The notes beneath the pieces were generated by a model. It worked only from the letters and a program-made list of their open reading frames with translations, made no database searches and was not told the DNA's origin. Position numbers and translations under genes: made by a program. A stretch of 64,000 nucleotides of DNA from Pectobacterium actinidiae (GTDB lineage: Bacteria > Pseudomonadota > Gammaproteobacteria > Enterobacterales > Enterobacteriaceae). Shown in pieces: positions 50,015 to 61,422 of the stretch. Within the stretch, counting starts at the first letter, position 1, and each line of letters opens with the position of its first letter. The DNA is taken from contig NZ_JRMH01000001.1 in the NCBI RefSeq assembly GCF_000803315.1, forward strand, positions 3,348,001 through 3,412,000, in the 5' to 3' direction.

Positions 50015-50043
50015 GGCCACCACGTTCTGGGTGGCCACCTTTC
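50015..50043 (+). terminator. nrdHIEF terminator
   Basis: GGCCACC and GGTGGCC form the stem, followed by ACCTTTCTT. The T-run is modest. Confidence 0.7.
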
Positions 50044-50061
50044 TTCTATCATGCAGAAATG

Positions 50062-50094
50062 AAAAAACCCTGAATCATTGCTGATTCAGGGTCT
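50062..50094 (-). terminator. Terminator of tRNA-Asp (first copy)
   Basis: On the minus strand ACCCTGAATCA and TGATTCAGGGT pair, with a TTTTTT run, 11 bases after the tRNA 3' end. Confidence 0.85.
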
Positions 50095-50104
50095 TCATAA
50101 TAAG

Positions 50105-50181
50105 TGGCGGAACGGACGGGGCTCGAACCCGCGACCCCCTGCGTGACAGGCAGGTATTCTAACCAACTGAACTACCGCTCC
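50105..50181 (-). tRNA. aspV: tRNA-Asp (GTC)
   Basis: 77 nt ending in an encoded CCA. It has the GGAGCGGT acceptor, TGGTTAGAATA D-loop, anticodon GTC in CCTGTCACG and a standard T-arm. It is identical to the copy at 55674-55750. E. coli aspV is also beside dnaQ. Confidence 0.97.
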
Positions 50182-50352
50182 ACTCATGCTCACTGAGCGG
50201 GATGAATACTAAGATGATGGCACTATTACGTCAATGCTTTTTATAACTAACCGTTTCTGTTTGCTTATAATTTCATCTTACTGGCTATTCTCTCACCCGT
50301 AGTGCGATCAAGCCATTCTTTTTACCGTGCAAAGGACGATATCACGGCGGTG

Positions 50353-51090
50353 CTATTCTGCCCGCCACAGGCAACTACCGCCTTTTTTAGCAATCAGATC
50401 CAGGCGTTGTTCATGCGCCAACAGCTCTGCCTCATCCGCGTAAAGTACCTTTAACGCCGATTGAGGTCGGACGATTCTCTGAATCGTTTCGGTATTCTCA
50501 CTCTTCTGCTGCGTTTCACCTTCCATAGAAAAAGTCAGAGACGTTTGACCGCCAGTCATCGCCAGATAAACTTCTGCCAGAATCTCGGCATCGAGCAATG
50601 CACCGTGCAGCGTACGTTTGCTGTTATCTATCTGGTAGCGATCGCAGAGCGCATCCAAACTGTTACGCTTGCCAGGAAAAATCTTCCGCGCCATCAACAG
50701 GCTATCGGTGATCTTACAGAACGTCTCCGTCTTGGGAAGATCTCGGTTCAACAACCGAAATTCGTAATCCATAAAGCCGATATCAAACGTCGCGTTATGA
50801 ATGACCAACTCCGCGCCACGAATAAAATCGAGAAACTCATCCACGATATCGGCATACATCGGTTTGTCAGCCAGAAACTCATCGCTAATACCGTGTACGT
50901 TATACGCTTCGGGATCCACCAAACGATCGGGTTTGATATACACGTGAAAATGACGGCCAGTCAGGCGACGGTTAATCACTTCAACCGCACCGATCTCGAT
51001 AATTTTATGCCCTTCGTAGTGAACCCCCAGCTTATTCATACCGGTGGTTTCTGTATCCAGGACGATTTGTCGCGTAATTTCAGTGCTCAT
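50353..51090 (-). CDS. dnaQ: DNA polymerase III epsilon subunit
   Basis: The proofreading 3'-5' exonuclease of the replicative polymerase. It has 245 residues (E. coli 243). Exo I is [13 protein letters not shown], Exo [15 protein letters not shown], and Exo [17 protein letters not shown]. The linker and C-terminal segment that bind the alpha subunit follow. It is divergent from rnhA with 56 bp between start codons, so the promoters overlap as in E. coli. Confidence 0.97.
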   Translation of the reverse strand: MSTEITRQIVLDTETTGMNKLGVHYEGHKIIEIGAVEVINRRLTGRHFHVYIKPDRLVDPEAYNVHGISDEFLADKPMYADIVDEFLDFIRGAELVIHNATFDIGFMDYEFRLLNRDLPKTETFCKITDSLLMARKIFPGKRNSLDALCDRYQIDNSKRTLHGALLDAEILAEVYLAMTGGQTSLTFSMEGETQQKSENTETIQRIVRPQSALKVLYADEAELLAHEQRLDLIAKKGGSCLWRAE

Positions 51091-51146
51091 CGTTTTCGTT
51101 TTATGTCAGACTTGCCGTTTTTACCATAAGGGAGAGTCTACCAGAG

Positions 51147-51611
51147 ATGCGCAAACAGGTAGAAATTTTCACCGACGGATCGTGCCTCGGTAATCCCGGC
51201 CCCGGCGGCTATGGCGCCCTGCTGCGCTACAAACAGCACGAAAAAGCGCTGAGTGCAGGCTATCGTCTTACGACGAACAACAGAATGGAGCTGATGGCTG
51301 CGATTGCAGCGCTTGAAACACTGACTACCGCGTGCGATGTGGTGCTCTGCACTGACAGCCAATATGTTCGTCAGGGAATAACCAGTTGGATTCATAACTG
51401 GAAAAAACGTGGCTGGAAAACCGCCGACAAAAAACCCGTCAAAAACGTCGATCTCTGGCAAAAGCTGGATGCCGCGATTCAACATCATTCTGTGCAATGG
51501 GAATGGGTAAAAGGGCACGCCGGACATCCTGAAAACGAGCGCTGTGATGAGCTTGCTCGCGCAGCCGCCAGTGCCCCAACGCTTGACGACACAGGCTATC
51601 AGGCTGAGTAA
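51147..51611 (+). CDS. rnhA: Ribonuclease HI
   Basis: Cleaves the RNA strand of RNA-DNA hybrids. It has 154 residues (E. coli 155). Catalytic residues are Asp10 ([11 protein letters not shown]), Glu48 (RMELMA), Asp70 ([10 protein letters not shown]) and the Asp in [16 protein letters not shown] precedes the ATG. It converges on yafS. Confidence 0.97.
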   Translation: MRKQVEIFTDGSCLGNPGPGGYGALLRYKQHEKALSAGYRLTTNNRMELMAAIAALETLTTACDVVLCTDSQYVRQGITSWIHNWKKRGWKTADKKPVKNVDLWQKLDAAIQHHSVQWEWVKGHAGHPENERCDELARAAASAPTLDDTGYQAE

Positions 51612-51630
51612 ATCACCGTAGGCGTCCGCC

Positions 51631-52341
51631 TCATCTCCGATATATCTTTGTTGCGCCCACCGTGCGGCGCACTGATGCTTTACGCAACCTCGCCCTCATC
51701 GGCGTAAACGTCAGCGGAATGGTGCGCTTCCGGGCAATAATCAGCGTCAGGCACCCCAGCATCGGAATATGTTTATTCAACTTCCCCTTGTTTCTTCGCC
51801 ATGGCGTAACGTGAAAATGGGTCTGATGGATAACCTCATAGTTCAATAATCCCAGCCAGTCCGTTATACGCATTTGAGTAAACATGCGACTGCAATAAGG
51901 GTGCTTTTTATTGAGTCTCGGGATCAATTTACCCAAGCCAACCAGACTGATCGGATTAAACATGCTTAGAATTAGCCAACCATCATCGATCAAGACACGA
52001 TCAACCTCCCGCAGGATACGATGCGGATCCGATGAATAAGACAGCGTTTGCGCGAGCAAGCAGGCATCGATCGACTTTTCAGAGAAAGGTAATTGATGAG
52101 CATCGGCTATAACCTGAAGATTATTACCATGTGGAGCAACATTAACCTGATGCGCAATCGCGCACTCTGTTACATGGATTTCCGCGCTTAGCGCTCCTAC
52201 CTTGATAAGATGAAAACCAAAGAGTTTTGGCCACCATGGCAGCAAAGCCAGTTCAATCGACTCGCGATAAAATCGCCCACAGGTGATATCATCCCATGAA
52301 TCAGGTGCAACAATGGTCTGAGGGGTTCGTGCCAATTTCAT
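51631..52341 (-). CDS. yafS: YafS family methyltransferase
   Basis: A 236-residue class I AdoMet-dependent methyltransferase-like protein. The AdoMet site is weakly recognisable: DACLLAQTLSYSSDPHRIL is the usual acidic-loop and strand 4 region, and EVDRVLIDDGWLILSMFNP the following part. The substrate is unknown. It is divergent from gloB (43 bp), in the E. coli order rnhA-yafS-gloB. Confidence 0.9.
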   Translation of the reverse strand: MKLARTPQTIVAPDSWDDITCGRFYRESIELALLPWWPKLFGFHLIKVGALSAEIHVTECAIAHQVNVAPHGNNLQVIADAHQLPFSEKSIDACLLAQTLSYSSDPHRILREVDRVLIDDGWLILSMFNPISLVGLGKLIPRLNKKHPYCSRMFTQMRITDWLGLLNYEVIHQTHFHVTPWRRNKGKLNKHIPMLGCLTLIIARKRTIPLTFTPMRARLRKASVRRTVGATKIYRR

Positions 52342-52384
52342 CTTCTGTTCTCGTCCTCAGGCTGCTAGAAAAAAGAGGTGATGA

Positions 52385-53140
52385 ATGAATCTTATCAGTA
52401 TCCCCGCACTTCAGGACAACTACATTTGGCTATTGAGCAATAAAGAAAATCGCTGTGTGATCGTCGATCCAGGTGAAGCGATCCCCGTGCTTAATGCGCT
52501 CGATCAACACGCACTTTTTCCCGAAGCAATCTTGCTCACTCACCATCATAACGACCATGTAGGAGGCGTCAGCAAGCTCCTCAAGCATTACCCTAATCTG
52601 CCTGTTTTTGGTCCAAAAGAAACCGCTAAATGCGGCGCAACCTACCTGGTGGAAGAAGGAAATAGCGTCACTTTGTTAAATTCGGAATTTTCTGTAATTG
52701 AGGTTCCAGGACACACATCAGGTCATATTGCTTACTATAATGCGCCATTTTTATTCTGTGGTGACACGCTGTTTTCAGCAGGGTGCGGTCGTATCCTTGA
52801 AGGAACACCAAAGCAACTGTATGAATCAATTCAAAAAATAGCAGAACTTCCTGATGATACGGTTGTGTGCTGCGCCCATGAATACACGCTATCAAACTTA
52901 AGGTTTTCTAATGCGATATTGCCAGAAGATCCCAATATTGACGCTTACCTCCATGAAATCAGTCAGATACGAGGAAAATTGCAGTCTAGTCTACCAACAA
53001 CCTTAGGACTAGAGAGAAGAATCAACCTATTTCTCCGCTGTCATGAAATTGATTTAAAAAGGAAATTATCAAAGGAACCTGAAAATATAGAGAATTGGCA
53101 AGCTTTTGAGATGCTACGCAGCAAGAAAGACTGCTTCTAA
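52385..53140 (+). CDS. gloB: Hydroxyacylglutathione hydrolase (glyoxalase II)
   Basis: Hydrolyses S-lactoylglutathione to lactate and glutathione in methylglyoxal detoxification. The metallo-beta-lactamase motif is [10 protein letters not shown], with later ligands in HTSGH, CGDTLF and CCAHEYT. It has 251 residues as in E. coli. AGAGGTGATGA gives the ribosome site. Its codons are visibly more AT-rich than those of dnaQ, rnhA or mltD. Confidence 0.96.
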   Translation: MNLISIPALQDNYIWLLSNKENRCVIVDPGEAIPVLNALDQHALFPEAILLTHHHNDHVGGVSKLLKHYPNLPVFGPKETAKCGATYLVEEGNSVTLLNSEFSVIEVPGHTSGHIAYYNAPFLFCGDTLFSAGCGRILEGTPKQLYESIQKIAELPDDTVVCCAHEYTLSNLRFSNAILPEDPNIDAYLHEISQIRGKLQSSLPTTLGLERRINLFLRCHEIDLKRKLSKEPENIENWQAFEMLRSKKDCF

Positions 53141-53210
53141 AGGTTTAGGTTGTGCTATTCACCTAATCAAAGTATCCTTGCTCGTCTTTTAAGCAACTAT
53201 TGACCAACAT

Positions 53211-54584
53211 ATGAAGGCTAAAGCGATGCTCATCGCCTCAGTCTTGCTGGCGGGTTGTCAGGTCTCCCCTCATGACACCTCGCAACCTAAACAGCATGCA
53301 CAGAGTTTGTCTTCGGCAAGTCAAAGTGAAGCAGGAAAGTACACAGATGGCCGAGAGGCCTCCGCGCGATGGTTAGATGACGATAGCCTCGCGCAACGAG
53401 ATCTGTGGAACTTCATTGGCGACGAGCTGAAGATGGAGGTTCCGGAAAACGCCCGGATCCGCGAACAAAAAACGCGTTATTTGAAAAATAAGAGCTATCT
53501 CCACGATGTAACATTACGGGCAGAGCCGTACATGTACTGGATAGTCGAGCAGATTAAGCAACGTAAAATGCCGATGGAACTGGTACTGCTACCCATAGTG
53601 GAGAGCGCTTTTGATCCAAGTGCCACATCATCCGCCAATGCCGCTGGGCTATGGCAGATTATCCCTGGCACAGGACGTAATTATGGTTTGAAACAAAACC
53701 AGTGGTACGACGGACGTCGCGACGTGATTGCGTCTACGACGGCTGCGCTGGATATGATGCAACGACTCAACACAATGTTTGATGGCGACTGGTTATTGAC
53801 CGTTGCTGCATACAACAGTGGTGAAGGTCGCGTCATGCAAGCGATGAAAGCGAATAAAGCAAAAGGGAAATCAACCAACTTCTGGGCACTGGCGTTACCG
53901 CGTGAAACGTCGATATATGTTCCTAAGATGCTGGCTTTGAGCGATATTCTTAAAAACAGTAAGAAGTATGGCGTAAGTCTGCCGCAGCCCAATGAAAGCC
54001 GCGCATTAGCAAAGGTTGAACTGGGGCAGCAGATAGAATTGACACAAGCCGCTGAGATGGCTGGGTTGTCGTTGAACAAGCTGAAGAGCTATAACTCGGG
54101 CTATAAACGTAATGTTACCGCACCAAATGGGCCACATTACATTATGGTTCCTAAAGCTCACGTTGAGCAGTTGAAAGATTCACTGGCTGATGGCGACATC
54201 GCAGCGATTCAACCAACCCGCTTAGCGCAAACACAGCCAACGTCAGCATCACAGCAGTATAAGGTACGCTCAGGTGATACCTTATCAGCAATTGCGGCAC
54301 GGCTTAATGTCAGCACGAAAGATTTGCAGAGCTGGAACAATCTGCGTAGCGCTGGTGCGCTCAAGGTTGGTCAGACGCTGCAAGTTGCCAAAGCTTCAGG
54401 CAATAACAGTTCTATCACCTATCAAGTTAGGAAGGGTGATTCACTGGCAAGCATTGCCAAACGTCATGGCGTAAATATCGCTGATGTGATGCGCTGGAAT
54501 ACTGTTATCAACAAGAATGCCAACATCCAGCCAGGCGATCGTCTGACGCTTTATGTTAGCAGCAATATAAAACCTGATTCTTAA
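53211..54584 (+). CDS. mltD: Membrane-bound lytic murein transglycosylase D
   Basis: An outer-membrane lipoprotein that cleaves peptidoglycan glycan strands. The lipobox is LLAGC (Cys near 16). The SLT domain carries its catalytic Glu in PIVESAFDP, then AAGLWQI and AAYNSGEGRV. Two LysM repeats bind peptidoglycan near 345-388 (YKVRSGDTLSAIA) and 403-448 (YQVRKGDSLASIA). Length is 457 (E. coli 452). Confidence 0.96.
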   Translation: MKAKAMLIASVLLAGCQVSPHDTSQPKQHAQSLSSASQSEAGKYTDGREASARWLDDDSLAQRDLWNFIGDELKMEVPENARIREQKTRYLKNKSYLHDVTLRAEPYMYWIVEQIKQRKMPMELVLLPIVESAFDPSATSSANAAGLWQIIPGTGRNYGLKQNQWYDGRRDVIASTTAALDMMQRLNTMFDGDWLLTVAAYNSGEGRVMQAMKANKAKGKSTNFWALALPRETSIYVPKMLALSDILKNSKKYGVSLPQPNESRALAKVELGQQIELTQAAEMAGLSLNKLKSYNSGYKRNVTAPNGPHYIMVPKAHVEQLKDSLADGDIAAIQPTRLAQTQPTSASQQYKVRSGDTLSAIAARLNVSTKDLQSWNNLRSAGALKVGQTLQVAKASGNNSSITYQVRKGDSLASIAKRHGVNIADVMRWNTVINKNANIQPGDRLTLYVSSNIKPDS

Positions 54585-54608
54585 CGTCATATCAGAATCA
54601 GTAATGAG

Positions 54609-54644
54609 AACAGCCCTCCTACAGATGTAGAGGGCTGTTTTTTT
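54609..54644. terminator. Bidirectional terminator between mltD and yafD
   Basis: AACAGCCCTC / GAGGGCTGTT with a strong T-run on the plus strand; it lies between two convergent stops. Confidence 0.85.
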
Positions 54645-54652
54645 ATAGGCGA

Positions 54653-55441
54653 TTAACTCAGGCTAAACTCGACCAGCAGTGGGTTATGATCTGAGGCTTG
54701 AGTCACCAATACAGAAGACTGGTTAACGGTCAGCTCACGATAAAAGACGAAATCGAGCGGTCTACCAAACGCCTTACGCCGCTGGTCATCAACGAAATGT
54801 ACTTCCTGCAATCCCATCCTTGTCGCAAACCGATTAAGTGCGTTGATACGCTGCTGGCTCCATGCATTAAAATCTCCAGCCATAATTGCCGGTCCCTGAT
54901 GATGTACAAGTTGCTCTCCAATTGCAGCCAGCTGCTTGGTATAAACCTCAACACCAAAGCTAAAGTTAACCGCATGGATATTAATAACCATCAGTCTTTG
55001 GCCATTTTGAAGCGCGTAGACCGTAACCAAAGAGGACTTAGCCAAACGCAACAAGGGTTCTCTTTCACGTAAAGGACAGCAATATACCGGCTGAGCTGCC
55101 GATAGAGTCATCACACCGGATGGATGTTGCGGGAGAATAATGGCAGGAACCTGATCGGCAGAAAGGTAGTTAGTGGTTGCAAAACGGATGAGTTCTGGCG
55201 TACTTTGCGCTTCCTGCAACAGGACTAACTGAGTACCTTTGCCGAAATTCTGTAATACGGAAAGCCAGTTCGTTCGTTGTTGCTTAAAAATGTTCCACAC
55301 CATTACACGTAAAACATCTCCCTCCAGCAACAATGAGCCTGTCGGTAGCACTTGCCCCGGATAATGCATTTCCCCGGGAGGAAAGATACGTTCAGCTGGT
55401 TGGCCGGCAACATACCTCATTGCATAGGTTCTTTTCCGCAC
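54653..55441 (-). CDS. yafD: Endonuclease/exonuclease/phosphatase family protein YafD
   Basis: A 262-residue protein of the EEP fold (E. coli 266). Motifs are [11 protein letters not shown], the catalytic Glu in [19 protein letters not shown] and [13 protein letters not shown]. Its cellular substrate is unclear. It lies next to a tRNA-Asp that follows the rRNA operon, the same neighbourhood as E. coli rrnH. Confidence 0.94.
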   Translation of the reverse strand: MRKRTYAMRYVAGQPAERIFPPGEMHYPGQVLPTGSLLLEGDVLRVMVWNIFKQQRTNWLSVLQNFGKGTQLVLLQEAQSTPELIRFATTNYLSADQVPAIILPQHPSGVMTLSAAQPVYCCPLREREPLLRLAKSSLVTVYALQNGQRLMVINIHAVNFSFGVEVYTKQLAAIGEQLVHHQGPAIMAGDFNAWSQQRINALNRFATRMGLQEVHFVDDQRRKAFGRPLDFVFYRELTVNQSSVLVTQASDHNPLLVEFSLS

Positions 55442-55630
55442 GCCTCATCCACTATCAGTTTTAATACACCCAATACCCTATCAAAAAAGACCCCACTTCG
55501 TTATAAGAATTTTATCGCAGACTGGTTATGTACGCCCGCCGATAGGAAAAGGAAAAATAAAATGGTTGGCAAAAAACGTAAAAGGTAGAAATAAAGAGAA
55601 AATGATCCAAAATTTCTAATTTTCACATAT

Positions 55631-55666
55631 GCAAAAAGCCCTAAGCGTTAACTTAGGGCTTTTTGC
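55631..55666 (-). terminator. Terminator of the rRNA operon
   Basis: AAAAAGCCCTAAG and CTTAGGGCTTTTT pair around a short loop and end in T residues, 8 bases past the tRNA-Asp 3' end. Confidence 0.9.
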
Positions 55667-55673
55667 AAATAAG

Positions 55674-55750
55674 TGGCGGAACGGACGGGGCTCGAACCCG
55701 CGACCCCCTGCGTGACAGGCAGGTATTCTAACCAACTGAACTACCGCTCC
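55674..55750 (-). tRNA. aspU: tRNA-Asp (GTC), distal tRNA of rRNA operon
   Basis: 77 nt, identical in sequence to the copy at 50105-50181, with GTC anticodon and encoded CCA. It is about 50 bp downstream of the 5S gene in the same direction and is therefore co-transcribed with the rRNAs. Confidence 0.97.
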
Positions 55751-55800
55751 ACCGAATTTCTCTACAACCACCGGATTACTCCGGCTTACTGCTTAATTTG

Positions 55801-55920
55801 ATGCCTGGCAGTTCCCTACTCTCACATGGGGAAGCCCCACACTACCATCGGCGCTACGGCGTTTCACTTCTGAGTTCGGCATGGGGTCAGGTGGGACCAC
55901 CGCGCTATCGCCGCCAGGCA
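55801..55920 (-). rRNA. rrf: 5S ribosomal RNA
   Basis: 120 nt, TGCCTGGC at the 5' end and GCCAGGCA near the 3' end closing helix I. Only a few differences from E. coli 5S are visible. Confidence 0.97.
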
Positions 55921-56042
55921 AATTCTGTTTCATTCCAACCGTCATGTCTCACTTTTTTGTGTCACATAACCACCAGAACCAATCCTAGAACAAGCTGAGT
56001 ATCGTTTTTTATGAGTCACCCACAAAACACCTTCGGTGTTGT

Positions 56043-58949
<2,907 letters not shown>

Positions 58950-59090
58950 TCACAACCCGAAGGTGTCTTGAAAGACACTATCGCGCTGCGATTATTTGAG
59001 AGACTCATTGACAGACTGACGCATCACTCACACCACATTACTGTGTGTCAGTATGTTCAGCTGTCATGTTTCAATTTTCAGCTTGTTCCA

Positions 59091-59104
59091 GATTGTTAAA
59101 GAGC
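59091..59104 (-). promoter_or_regulatory. boxA antitermination site in the 16S-23S spacer
   Basis: On the minus strand TGCTCTTTAACAA is the canonical rRNA boxA. It lies between tRNA-Glu and 23S; the rest of the 59105-59176 spacer shows nothing else. Confidence 0.8.
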
Positions 59105-59176
59105 AATATCGTAAACATGACTCCGAAGAATCATCTTTAAGATATTCATGATAATGTCTTTCACTCATTATCGGAT

Positions 59177-59253
59177 TGGCGTCCCCAAGGGGATTCGAAC
59201 CCCTGTTACAGCCGTGAAAGGGCAGTGTCCTAGGCCTCTAGACGATGGGGGAC
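59177..59253 (-). tRNA. gltT: tRNA-Glu (TTC) in the 16S-23S spacer
   Basis: Anticodon TTC in CCCTTTCACGG, encoded CCA and a standard T-arm. It is 77 nt rather than the usual 76: the 5' end reads GTCCCCCATCGTCTAG, with one base more than expected between the acceptor strand and D-stem. The gene name is by position only (E. coli has several identical spacer copies). Confidence 0.92.
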
Positions 59254-59393
59254 ACGAAAAATCCGTACCGAATCAGAAATCCGGCACTATCGCGTCAGCA
59301 TGAGTTTACACTCATCGCATCAACAGGTGCGCTTGCTCAGTATTTTCATCAGACAATCTGTGTGAGCACTTCACTCAACACACATCTTCTTGG

Positions 59394-60934
<1,541 letters not shown>

Positions 60935-61090
60935 AAGATTTGTTTGATTTGCTGAACTCGTCAGCGATGCTCAAAGAATTAAAACTGTTTATTCGTAATG
61001 AATTTACTGTTGTTCACTCTTCAAGACTTTTTATATCGTCAAGATACGGTCTTGTGAGTGCCCACACAGATTGTCTGATTATATTGTTAA

Positions 61091-61124
61091 AGAGCAGCGC
61101 GTTGTGGTCTTAACCACAACGCGA
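61091..61124 (-). promoter_or_regulatory. rRNA leader boxB hairpin and boxA
   Basis: CGCGTTGTGGT/ACCACAACGCG forms the boxB-type hairpin and is followed by TGCTCTTTAACAA (boxA, 61085-61097). Together they assemble the rRNA antitermination complex. Confidence 0.85.
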
Positions 61125-61132
61125 GGTGGCGT

Positions 61133-61160
61133 ATACTACGCTTTTCACCTTCAGAGTCAA
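61133..61160 (-). promoter_or_regulatory. rRNA promoter P2
   Basis: TTGACT (61155-61160), 16 bases, then TAGTAT (61133-61138). It lies about 100 bp downstream of P1, as in E. coli rrn operons. Confidence 0.8.
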
Positions 61161-61233
61161 CGCTTATTTTAATGCATTTTCTCTTTCTTTATGACCCGGT
61201 TGTGTGTTCACAGCGCCGTTTCGATGGATGCGC

Positions 61234-61261
61234 ATTATAGGGACTTATTGGCATCCGACAA
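61234..61261 (-). promoter_or_regulatory. rRNA promoter P1 with UP element
   Basis: TTGTCG (61256-61261), 16 bases, then TATAAT (61234-61239) and the GC-rich discriminator GCGCATCC, as in E. coli rrn P1. AT-rich DNA from 61262 to about 61320 is in the position of the UP element and Fis sites. ppGpp/DksA control is expected from the promoter type. Confidence 0.85.
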
Positions 61262-61366
61262 GCGCTAAATGCAAATTATTTTCCAACCGTTCAAAAACAA
61301 GTCAAAAAACAGAATTTAGCACACTTACCATACAGAAAATGAATATAAGCTGAGCTCAACACATGA

Positions 61367-61400
61367 AACAGGGGACATCAATTGGCAGATGTCCCCTGTT
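61367..61400 (-). terminator. Stem-loop after clpB
   Basis: AACAGGGGACATC / GATGTCCCCTGTT, a 13 bp perfect stem about 25 bases past the clpB stop. The T-run is short, so termination may be partial. Confidence 0.7.
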
Positions 61401-61422
61401 ATTACTTACCGTTCCAATGACA

